In this document: positions 1 to 6,503 of the stretch, piece after piece
How positions within the stretch are numbered: position 1 is the first letter of the stretch
How the letters are laid out: each line of letters opens with the position of its first letter
Assembly (NCBI GenBank): GCA_030740295.1
Contig: JASLXP010000788.1
Coordinates: forward strand, 1-8,244
DNA from: Planctomycetota bacterium
GTDB lineage: Bacteria; Planctomycetota; PUPC01; JACPCR01
Direction of reading: 5' to 3'
Length of the DNA: 8,244 nucleotides
Notes under the pieces: generated by a model
What the model saw: the letters and a program-made list of their open reading frames with translations, nothing else
What the model was told of the DNA's origin: nothing
Database searches by the model: none
Program-made: the position numbers and the translations under genes

Positions 1-182
1 GCAACGAGGATTCGGTATCCTTGTTGGTTCTCCGCCTTCCACGAGAAGGCATATTGATTCAAGGAAAGCCCGAGTTTGTTGGTAACCGGTGCGGCTTGAA
101 GCTCACGGGGTGCGGCCGCCTCCATCGAAACCGCAAGCCCAATCCACCATACGATATTGAGTGCGAGGATCCTACAGTTCAT
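1..182 (-). CDS. N-terminus of secreted alpha-L-rhamnosidase-like glycosidase (partial)
   Basis: This gene starts at 182 and reads leftward off the window, so only 60 codons are visible. The first 24 residues form a signal peptide: MNCR, a hydrophobic stretch with two tryptophans, then an Ala-rich cleavage region ending MEAAA. The mature part contains a segment reading VTNKLGL, then FSWKAEN, then QGYRILVA. That pattern (NPLG..., LSW, then YxILVAS) is how the first beta-sandwich domain of many GH78 alpha-L-rhamnosidases begins, so I infer a secreted or periplasmic rhamnosidase acting on plant or algal glycans. An AAGGA sequence lies 11 bases before the ATG, an acceptable but distant ribosome site. 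The catalytic domain lies outside the window, so another glycosidase with a similar N-terminal domain is possible. The signal peptide is more certain than the enzyme class. Confidence 0.6.
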   Translation of the reverse strand, partial: MNCRILALNIVWWIGLAVSMEAAAPRELQAAPVTNKLGLSLNQYAFSWKAENQQGYRILV

Positions 183-227
183 CTCTAATGAAATCCTTAT
201 CTGCTCCCATTAACTGTTGGCGATTTT

Positions 228-323
228 TCACTCACTTGGTTTGATTACTTTCCATTCAATCAGTTCTTGGGGATAACGCTTGGTGATGTCAGTCCAGCAA
301 GGTAAATTCGAGGTTGATTTCAT
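228..323 (-). CDS. Small ORF of unknown function, 31 aa, possibly a gene remnant
   Basis: The ATG at 323 opens 31 codons ending in TGA at 228-230, only 45 bases upstream of the glycosidase start and on the same strand. The product is polar and looks plausible as protein (it contains CWTDITKRYP and ends EWKVIKPSE), with no signal peptide or membrane segment. No ribosome binding site is visible. It could be a real small protein, the tail of a decayed gene, or chance. I do not recognise it. Confidence 0.2.
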   Translation of the reverse strand: MKSTSNLPCWTDITKRYPQELIEWKVIKPSE

Positions 324-369
324 TCAATATTTAAAGGCTTTTTTAAAAGTAAGAATTTTAATGCCACTT

Positions 370-603
370 TCAATGCCGCTTTTTGAGGCCATCGAGGTTG
401 CCTCTGTATTCAGCCAATGAATCGCGCTCAATGTTGGTACAGACGGACTGTTTACCCCTGACTTCTGAACATGGAATCCAACAGATTTCATCGTATGGTA
501 TCTGAACCAAACCGAAGTAGCTGCAATCGTCCTCCGAGTAAAGCTTGTAGGCCGCTCCGATTGCCCCTCTGGCTGACCGGCTCGTATGCTTGAGGTTCAG
601 CCA
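370..603 (-). pseudogene. 5'-truncated ORF, C-terminal 77 codons of an unknown protein (possible PD-(D/E)XK-type nuclease tail)
   Basis: Reading leftward from 603 there are 77 open codons to a TGA at 370-372. The frame is closed immediately upstream by another TGA (604-606) and contains no ATG, GTG or TTG start near its beginning, so it looks like the tail of a gene that has lost its head. The composition is that of a real soluble protein: AAYKLYSEDDCSYFG, then PYDEICWIPCSEVRG, and an end rich in Lys and Arg. The order of an aromatic 'DYF' strand, then 'xxWxIP...VxG', then an ending 'YRxxLxxL', resembles the C-terminus of small PD-(D/E)XK endonuclease-like proteins. That is only a weak resemblance and the catalytic part is absent. 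A frameshift in the 604-640 region is an alternative to true truncation. Confidence 0.35.
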
Positions 604-694
604 TCAACCCTCAGTTTTTAAGGCTGAAAGCTTTTTGCGGCAACAGTTAAAACGCCTTGAAAACTGCGCTCAACGGGATGACAGTTCCCTCGCT

Positions 695-760
695 ATGAAA
701 TCACAACTGATCGTAATCGTCGCAGCCGTGGTTTTGGTGGGGTGTGGGAATACTCAATAA
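695..760 (+). pseudogene. Lipoprotein signal peptide fragment (21 codons) cut short by a stop
   Basis: The ATG at 695 begins MKSQLIVIVAAVVLVGCGNTQ and then meets TAA at 758-760. This is a textbook lipoprotein signal peptide: a Lys near the start, a hydrophobic core, and the lipobox LVGC with Cys17 as the lipidation site. The reading frame ends four residues after that cysteine, so no mature protein follows. Leaders of this kind (AAVVLVGCG) head ankyrin-repeat or other small lipoproteins in PVC bacteria, from memory. The sequence after the stop stays open for about 50 codons but shows no ankyrin pattern, which suggests the rest was lost by recombination rather than by a single point mutation. 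A functional 21-residue lipopeptide is possible but less likely. Confidence 0.45.
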
Positions 761-927
761 GGCATAGAAGTGGTGCGTTCTTCAATCGGAGGTTTGATGA
801 TCGCAACAAAACAACTGTTTTCGTTTCCCGCATTTGTCCCAGTGCATAGTGGTGCTTTGATGTGCATAAGTGTAGGCGGTATATCAAAAACCTCTGAAAC
901 CGTTTAAAAACAGCCAAAAAAGACTCA

Positions 928-972
928 TTCGCAATGCGAAGGTCTGCGGTTCGATTCCGCATGGCTCCACCA
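928..972 (+). tRNA. 3' half of tRNA-Ala (anticodon CGC), probable integration (att) scar
   Basis: From the anticodon loop onward the sequence folds as a tRNA: loop TTCGCAA (928-934, anticodon CGC at 930-932), 3' anticodon strand TGCGA, variable loop AGGTC, T-arm TGCGG-TTCGATT-CCGCA with all five pairs, acceptor strand TGGCTCC, then A and an encoded CCA (970-972). The loop and the AGGTC...GGTTCGATTCC...GCTCCACCA signature are those of tRNA-Ala. The 5' half is missing: upstream DNA has no D-arm and no GGxGCCA acceptor strand, and the expected anticodon 5' strand TCGCA reads ACTCA. It is therefore not a working tRNA. A duplicated tRNA 3' half is the usual mark left by a tyrosine-recombinase element. 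In this orientation the intact tRNA and the element body would lie to the left. Confidence 0.75.
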
Positions 973-1020
973 TTCAACAATACGAAACCCGGTTTTTGAA
1001 TCGGTTAAAAATACCCTGGA

Positions 1021-4000
1021 CTATGGTCCATCAAGGGTGTGGATTGTGTTGTGAATGGTGCGTTTCACCACTTCACCTGAAGCGCCCTTGATGTCCGTCT
1101 TAATTTCCATTGACCACGTGGTGACAATGTCGGGAATTTCGAGGAACACGGACTTGGCGTCGGCCAAAAGCTTTGCACCAACCACCTTGAGCGAGCGCTC
1201 GTTATAGTGCCTTGACCCGTAGTTTCTGGTGCGCTTTAGCCCCCAAATTTTGATCTGGTAGTTGTCGGGGTTCTGCGCTGAGTCAGGATGGAGGGGATTG
1301 GTAAAGGTGATCTTGATGCCTTTCGATCTTGGTTGAAGCCCGATGGGCAGGTGCGCAGGCTTTCCGGTGTGGCGAATCCTGTAAAAGCTTCCGTCCTGGT
1401 GCTTGTTGCCTGCCCAGGCAAACATTCCGGTCACATAGAGCTGCCCGTTTTCGGGGTGGAAACGGCCGCGCATGATCCCGGTGGGAAAGTTCAGTCCGAG
1501 ACTACACATGCCTCCCTGCGCCTGGCCATTGATTTTCTCATGCGGCACGACAAAGACTTGGCCCATGCCATAGCTGAGGTTTAGCAACTGCCCGTTGAGA
1601 GTGTCCCAGTTTGCGTTTTCCGGAACCCAAAGCAGTTCACCCGGGCTGCGGTCGAAAGCATTAGTGATCCAGCAGAGCGGCTGTTCCATGGCATCATCCG
1701 AACTGTCCGTCACGGAGTGATACCCGTACATATTGCCGTAGAAGCCGCCGACCTTGACATAGTTGATCCGGTTCTTTGGGTTCCAGTGACCCTCTTGGTC
1801 AGTCACGATAAACGTGCCATCAGGGTTCAGGCAGACGCCGTTGGCAGCCCGGAATCCGTTGGCAAGGATTTCTGTCTTCGATCCATCTTTGCTGACTTTC
1901 AGCAGGGTGCCGTGATGTGCGACAAGGGCGGTCTTGGCATGGCGCGCCGACTTGGCATAGTAGAAGTTGCCCTCGTTGTCGGTTTGCAGTCCCATGGCAA
2001 ACTCGTGGAAATGCTCGGTGACCTGATGGTCGTTGTTGAAGCTCTCAATGTAATCGATCTCCTCATCACCATTCATGTCGTGGAGCCTAGCGATCTGGTC
2101 GCGGCAGGTCACATGGATCTTTCCACCGACGATTTTAACACCAAGCGGCTGGAACAGGCCGGTGCAAATTCGTTTCCAGTTGTGCCTGCCGAGTGCCCCG
2201 GCGATGCCATCGACAATCCAGACATCGCCCAGCCAGGTTGCCACCGCGGCGCGTTTGCCATCAGGGTAGAAATCAAAGCCGCCGATGCGCATCCAACTGC
2301 CGTAAGGGTTCTCAGCCGGATAGGTGATTTCATCGATCTCGAACGAATTTCCATTTCCGCCCTGCTTGCCCTCGGTAACGACCGTTTTTGTCCAGCGCGC
2401 GGGTCCGCCTTGGGTGTATTCCAACAGGTCTTCTGCCGGTTCTGATGCTAGGGATGCGATGTATACCGTTGTCGGATTCGCCTCTGACACCAGCAATTTC
2501 ACTTTCAGCGGGGTGGCGGCGGCCGGAATTCTTAGGCGATGAAAGCCGTCGACCGTCTCGAGGATCGCAGGGCTGGTCCCGGGTTTGCCCGCAACGAGCG
2601 CCGAGACTTCGTTTGGGGCAATGCGCATGGTGAGGTCTCGCGACGTTTTTCCAATGTTGAGTGTCCGGGCAAAAACCGGCTGGCTTCCACCCTGCTCCAG
2701 GCTGGGTAGCTCGAGAATATCGGCATCCCCTACGGTATATCGGATGACAACCTTGTTACCGTGAAGGTATTGGCCCTTGAAGTGTGCCCATTCGCGAGGA
2801 AGGGGACCATAGGGTTTGTTGTCGCGACCGCGAAACCGCGGGTCGTTCCATGAGTCATCCACGGGATTTGCCCAGCCGGGACCGACCGGGTTCACGAACG
2901 CTGTCTTACCAACGATACTCGGGTGCGTGCCGTGGGACTGGTCGAACGCAATGCAACGCCAGTCGATGAACCGATCGCCCGTGTAGGCCGCCGCCACGCG
3001 CATGGTGTCGTGATCGTAGATCATCCAGGCGTGCCCTTTGCTCACGCCTCCCAGGCCTTCGTCGAGCCTGATGGAGATTCCTTTGTATGCGATGTTGTCC
3101 GGCGCGACCTGATAGGTCCAGTCGAGCATCGGTCCAAAATTCATCCGCAGGTATTTCGGGCCTCTGGCAAATTCGGCCTGTTCCTTGGTGAGCTTGGCGT
3201 CGACACCAAGGCCCTTGGGAAGCCCGGCAAGGTAATCGTCGGTGATTTTAAAATATTGGCCTGGATTGTTGGGTTTGACCAATTCCTCGCGGATATAGTG
3301 GATAACATCGTAACCCTGCCTGGGCGTGAGCCAGGGTTGTGGTGGCATTTGGTTGAAGCCGTTTCTCATCGTCAGGTAAAGGCTGTGGGGATCGCTGCCA
3401 TTCTTGAAGGGATCCTTCCAGAACGGGCGTGAAGTCGGCAGGCTGCCTTTTTGCTTCAAGTTGCCATGACAAGTGATACAAAGCCCGTCATATATGCGCC
3501 TGCCGCGTTCGAAAGCCGGTCCGCTCCACGCGCGGATAATCGAAGCGTGGTCGACATCCCCAAGCTTGCTCACCCAAATGTTGGCAAAACGAACCCTGGA
3601 AGTGTCCGCCTGAAAACGGATCGGGCCCTCGCCAGGATTCGTGATCTGGATTATTTCCGTTTCTTCCTCTGTTCTCTCTTCTTCCTCGTCGTCGTCGGAC
3701 TCCCCATTCACTGCCGTTTCCAATTCCTGGTCCTCAATGGCTCCATCCCGGTAGGCATAGACCCGGTCGTCAGGAATCTGCCCTTCGTTAATCCCGGCGA
3801 CCTCATTGGCGTTCAGTTCCCGATTAAAAAACGCCAGGTGGGCGATTTGCCCCCGAAAGCTTTTGGGTGCGCCTTCGGGAAAATCGGTCGAACAGGCGCC
3901 AACTTTGAATACGTGATCCGTCTCGTCCTCGCTGGTGAATTCATCGCGCTTGTTTCTCAGCTTGCCATCGACAAAAAGTTTCACTCTGCCCGCATTGTGG

Positions 4001-6201
4001 GTGACCGTGGCTATATGCCATTCACCGTCCGCCACATCCACGTCTTCCGCAGGTAAAGCGCCAACCCAGCCAATGTCATAAATCAGGGTTTCGTCGGCAA
4101 CAAAAAGCGCCTTGCCACCCTGTGCCCACTCTCCACGGCGAGGCGCCCGCGCCCAAAGCGCTCCACCCACGTGCGTGCGGAAACGCACTGCCACGGAAAA
4201 AGGCTTCGCCATGGCAAATTCCTTGATCCTGTCGCCACCGACAATCTCAAGTGCCGGGATCACATCCGGTTCCCACTCAAGCACTGGCTTGACACCCGGA
4301 ATCGGTTGACTGTCAACAGTCAGCTTGATGTCCTGATCATCCAGGGCCTTGGCGAAGAGTTGCAGGTCGAAGACTTCGCCTTCCCATTCCAACGGTTCTT
4401 CGCCATCAGAAGGAACACCGGCCGTGGTTGCCCCGATCTTGATTACGCTGTTACCGTTGTCAGGCGCGTTGAACGCCTTCTTTTCGCCGGCTTTGGCACC
4501 GTCGATAAAGATCTCCACCAGGTCGTCCTTACTCCGCACCGCTGCCGTGTGCCATTTGCCATCGTTCACGTCCTTGTCGGTTTCCAATACTCCCACTGAA
4601 CCGATGTCGTAATGCAGTCGATTGTCGAACAGGTAGAGCACCTTGTCGTGGGTTCGATAATCGTTTTCCCCGGCCTTTGAGAAGAGGGGACCCTGTCCTT
4701 CAGTACGGAATCGAACCACTGCGGTGAAGTCTTTACCCATGTCCGCAGCCTTCACCCTGGCACCGCGGAATGCGACCCGGAACGTCTCATCTTCCGCCTC
4801 GTTCTCATCCTCTTCCCGATCTTCTTCCTCGAGAAACCCGTAGAGTGTTGGTTCCTCCACGCGCACCCGATCGTGGATCTGTTTGCCGTTGAGCCAGGCG
4901 GAAATCTCCACTCCGCGGTCGAGATGGCTGTAGGCGATTTCCATTTTTTGCCATTCACCAGGCTTTCTGCAGGCGTTTACCAAGGGTGCCGCAACCCCAA
5001 AAATGGCGCCGCATGTGTTCCTCGAATCAGTCAATTTTCCACCGTGGGAATCGACAATCTGGATCTCGTATTTTCCGTCGATATAAATGCCGCTGTTCCC
5101 GCGGAACTTACCCTTGATGTGCCGTGGTTCCCTAGGAATCAGAAAGTCGAAATGCATAACCGAGTCGCCAAAACCGATCTTCGTCACCATATCGCCGAAT
5201 CCCGGGCGGGCGACCGCGGCGCCCTGGGTGACAACCCAACGCGCCTTGGAAAAGACGGGTCCGCCCGAGGTCGTGTCGGCGCGTCGATCGATCCCGATCG
5301 AGCGCGGCTCCACGCTCGGATCATAGTGCCTGAATTCGGAGAGGTCGTTGCCGTTGAACAGGACCGTGACTCCCGCAGGCGTTTTGCGGTCGGGAACGGG
5401 AGGGTAACTTTCCTTCAAAGCCAGTTTCTCAGGAGAACCCTGCGCTAGGCACCACTGACACGAGTTGAGCACCATTTTCCTGAACGCTGCGCTTTTGAAG
5501 TTCTCCTCGGCACCGAGCGATGTGTAAAAAAGCCGCTGGCCCGGTTTATACTCGGCAACCCAGGCGACCGGCTCGGCAGGCAGATCACCGGTTTTTCCAA
5601 AGAGCAGCGGCGCTGCGTAATCAGACAATGGCTGCGCATTGTATGTGCCACCGTGCGCCATGTGAAACTCGCCTTCGACTCCGTCCATGATTGGGTGTGG
5701 CTTGGCCTCGGTCGGGATCACACACGTCGTGCCCTGCCGGTTGTCTGCGTGCGATTTATAGTGACCTCCAAAAAACGGCACAAACCATCCCTTGTCCTCC
5801 CAAAACGCGTGGCTTGTCGTGCGAAACGCCACGGCCGGCTTCCCGGAATCGAAATACGCCTTCAGCTGTTCGAACTGCTTATCCGTCGCCTGGCGAAAAC
5901 GGATGAACAAGATCAACAAGTCGGCCTCTTCAAGTGACGTAAGATCCGGGAGGTCCGTGGTCCCTGCTGGCGATGTCAGAACCGTTGTCTCGAATCCGAG
6001 ATTCTCCTGCAGTCTCCTGGCCAATGCCGGCATCGTCCTGGCAGACCCGTATTCGGGTTCGCCGTGGATGACGAACACTTTGGGTGCGTCGGCCAGCACC
6101 GGGGCTATGCTCAGTGCCAGGGTGCACAAAAGGATAAAGGTTCGTGTTTGGTTTTTCAGGAACATGGGCCTTGTGATTAATGGTTTATTTAAGCGTGGCA
6201 T
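1021..6201 (-). CDS. Giant secreted multidomain protein: ThuA, split DUF1080 with inserted LamG pair, cytochrome c, DUF6797, beta-propeller
   Basis: This gene encodes 1726 residues, exported and probably involved in sugar oxidation and cleavage. A signal peptide ends near residue 39 (APVLADA). Met13 (start at 6165) gives a more standard signal peptide (MFLKNQTR plus hydrophobic core) and may be the true start. Domains in order: ThuA-like (about 40-255, ending EPVAWVAEY...LFYTSLGAEENF, with Ala where many relatives have His after SLG); DUF1080/3-keto-disaccharide hydrolase-like (277-455, resuming 857-880 with GPIRFQ...VRFANIWV); two LamG-like domains between these parts (about 474-630 and 648-805); class I cytochrome c (CITCH at 908-912, likely axial Met952 in NQMPP); DUF6797-like (about 1010-1165); an NHL/PQQ-type propeller (about 1296-1610); and a C-terminal beta domain. 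One haem site is visible. ThuA and DUF1080 families are linked to 3-keto-sugar catabolism; coupling to haem c suggests oxidation plus hydrolysis, which is inference. It is transcribed divergently from the prepilin genes. Confidence 0.9.
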   Translation of the reverse strand: MPRLNKPLITRPMFLKNQTRTFILLCTLALSIAPVLADAPKVFVIHGEPEYGSARTMPALARRLQENLGFETTVLTSPAGTTDLPDLTSLEEADLLILFIRFRQATDKQFEQLKAYFDSGKPAVAFRTTSHAFWEDKGWFVPFFGGHYKSHADNRQGTTCVIPTEAKPHPIMDGVEGEFHMAHGGTYNAQPLSDYAAPLLFGKTGDLPAEPVAWVAEYKPGQRLFYTSLGAEENFKSAAFRKMVLNSCQWCLAQGSPEKLALKESYPPVPDRKTPAGVTVLFNGNDLSEFRHYDPSVEPRSIGIDRRADTTSGGPVFSKARWVVTQGAAVARPGFGDMVTKIGFGDSVMHFDFLIPREPRHIKGKFRGNSGIYIDGKYEIQIVDSHGGKLTDSRNTCGAIFGVAAPLVNACRKPGEWQKMEIAYSHLDRGVEISAWLNGKQIHDRVRVEEPTLYGFLEEEDREEDENEAEDETFRVAFRGARVKAADMGKDFTAVVRFRTEGQGPLFSKAGENDYRTHDKVLYLFDNRLHYDIGSVGVLETDKDVNDGKWHTAAVRSKDDLVEIFIDGAKAGEKKAFNAPDNGNSVIKIGATTAGVPSDGEEPLEWEGEVFDLQLFAKALDDQDIKLTVDSQPIPGVKPVLEWEPDVIPALEIVGGDRIKEFAMAKPFSVAVRFRTHVGGALWARAPRRGEWAQGGKALFVADETLIYDIGWVGALPAEDVDVADGEWHIATVTHNAGRVKLFVDGKLRNKRDEFTSEDETDHVFKVGACSTDFPEGAPKSFRGQIAHLAFFNRELNANEVAGINEGQIPDDRVYAYRDGAIEDQELETAVNGESDDDEEEERTEEETEIIQITNPGEGPIRFQADTSRVRFANIWVSKLGDVDHASIIRAWSGPAFERGRRIYDGLCITCHGNLKQKGSLPTSRPFWKDPFKNGSDPHSLYLTMRNGFNQMPPQPWLTPRQGYDVIHYIREELVKPNNPGQYFKITDDYLAGLPKGLGVDAKLTKEQAEFARGPKYLRMNFGPMLDWTYQVAPDNIAYKGISIRLDEGLGGVSKGHAWMIYDHDTMRVAAAYTGDRFIDWRCIAFDQSHGTHPSIVGKTAFVNPVGPGWANPVDDSWNDPRFRGRDNKPYGPLPREWAHFKGQYLHGNKVVIRYTVGDADILELPSLEQGGSQPVFARTLNIGKTSRDLTMRIAPNEVSALVAGKPGTSPAILETVDGFHRLRIPAAATPLKVKLLVSEANPTTVYIASLASEPAEDLLEYTQGGPARWTKTVVTEGKQGGNGNSFEIDEITYPAENPYGSWMRIGGFDFYPDGKRAAVATWLGDVWIVDGIAGALGRHNWKRICTGLFQPLGVKIVGGKIHVTCRDQIARLHDMNGDEEIDYIESFNNDHQVTEHFHEFAMGLQTDNEGNFYYAKSARHAKTALVAHHGTLLKVSKDGSKTEILANGFRAANGVCLNPDGTFIVTDQEGHWNPKNRINYVKVGGFYGNMYGYHSVTDSSDDAMEQPLCWITNAFDRSPGELLWVPENANWDTLNGQLLNLSYGMGQVFVVPHEKINGQAQGGMCSLGLNFPTGIMRGRFHPENGQLYVTGMFAWAGNKHQDGSFYRIRHTGKPAHLPIGLQPRSKGIKITFTNPLHPDSAQNPDNYQIKIWGLKRTRNYGSRHYNERSLKVVGAKLLADAKSVFLEIPDIVTTWSMEIKTDIKGASGEVVKRTIHNTIHTLDGP
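3634..4836 (-). other. Insertion of two LamG domains inside the DUF1080 domain, with acidic hinges
   Basis: This part of the giant gene encodes residues 456-856. Just before it the DUF1080 domain reads ISAWLNGKQIHDRVRVEEPT, the strand pair that in ordinary family members is followed within about 10-20 residues by the closing GP(I/L)xLQ...VRFRNIWV strands. Here those strands (GPIRFQADTSRVRFANIWV) appear only at 859-877. The intervening 400 residues hold two domains with the LamG signature: DGKWHTAAV...VEIFIDG and DGEWHIATV...VKLFVDGK. The block is bordered by acidic runs at 458-472 and 834-849. The boundaries are approximate. Confidence 0.75.
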
Positions 6202-6503
6202 CGGAGCAAGCCGTCCTCAATAGTCTCTTGCTTGCCGGTGACTAGAACAAAAGACGCGTCATCTTGGCAATTATTTTCGTCACGAAATTCTTTTCTCGGG
6301 TGCTGTAAACAAAGTCATCTGAAAAGCCCTGCGGCAAAAAAATTGTGCGGTTTGACAATGTATGCCATTCCTTGCGTCTTGTTTTTTCGAGGGAAGCAAG
6401 AACTGATTATTGCCGCCCTTCCACGTATTGGGGCATTCGATCTGCCCAGTTCTGGTTTGGGATTGAACACCGTAAAGCCTCTGCGCTATCTTTTTCGCGA
6501 CTA
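6202..6503. promoter_or_regulatory. Divergent intergenic region between the giant gene and the first prepilin gene
   Basis: These 302 bases separate two genes that point away from each other, so they must hold both promoters. For the giant gene, a minus-strand TTGCCA (6265-6270), an 18-base gap and TCTAGT (6241-6246) form a weak sigma70-like candidate that would give a 5' leader of about 35-70 bases. For the prepilin gene, TTGACA occurs at 6352-6357 but no matching -10 box follows at a normal distance. A perfect 8-base palindrome GACGCGTC (6253-6260) sits inside the candidate spacer; whether it is an operator is unknown. No ribosome site of normal strength precedes either start. Confidence 0.35.

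Larger units (their letters stand above)
183..694. other. Long region without an intact gene, containing ORF remnants
   Basis: No complete gene of ordinary size is visible here, and the stretch is visibly richer in A and T than the large gene to the right. It holds two short minus-strand reading frames with protein-like composition (228-323 and 370-603, listed separately). With the lipoprotein leader at 695-760 and the tRNA half at 928-972, it reads as a decayed or recombined zone. Positions 761-927, between those two, also hold no gene I can support. No rRNA, CRISPR array, convincing terminator or inverted-repeat element end was found. Confidence 0.5.

Noticed and set aside
870..972. A complete tRNA gene ending at 972
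   Set aside because: No D-arm, no acceptor 5' strand pairing with TGGCTCC, and a broken 5' anticodon strand. Only the 3' half is present. A tmRNA was considered for the same GCTCCACCA end, but the anticodon loop and AGGTC variable loop fit tRNA-Ala.
693..980. 95-codon minus-strand ORF overlapping the tRNA half
   Set aside because: Its N-terminal part is simply the antisense translation of the tRNA-Ala 3' half, and the rest shows no protein-like features. It also overlaps the lipoprotein leader on the other strand.
983..1012. Possible terminator between the giant gene and the tRNA half
   Set aside because: The AACC/GGTT complementarity is only four pairs with mismatches and lacks a proper T-run in the minus-strand orientation.
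1717..2445. 242-codon plus-strand ORF and several smaller ones inside 1236-6127
   Set aside because: They are antisense or out-of-frame shadows of the 1726-codon gene, whose domain content is recognisable along its whole length.
6352..6380. TTGACA at 6352-6357 as a promoter for prepilin copy 1
   Set aside because: No acceptable -10 hexamer follows at 15-19 bases. Kept only as a remark in the intergenic entry.
6345..6503. N-terminal extension of prepilin copy 1 from the GTG at 6345
   Set aside because: It would put 68 residues before FTLIEL, whereas prepilin leaders are usually short. The added residues show no pattern, and copy 2 has a 10-residue leader.
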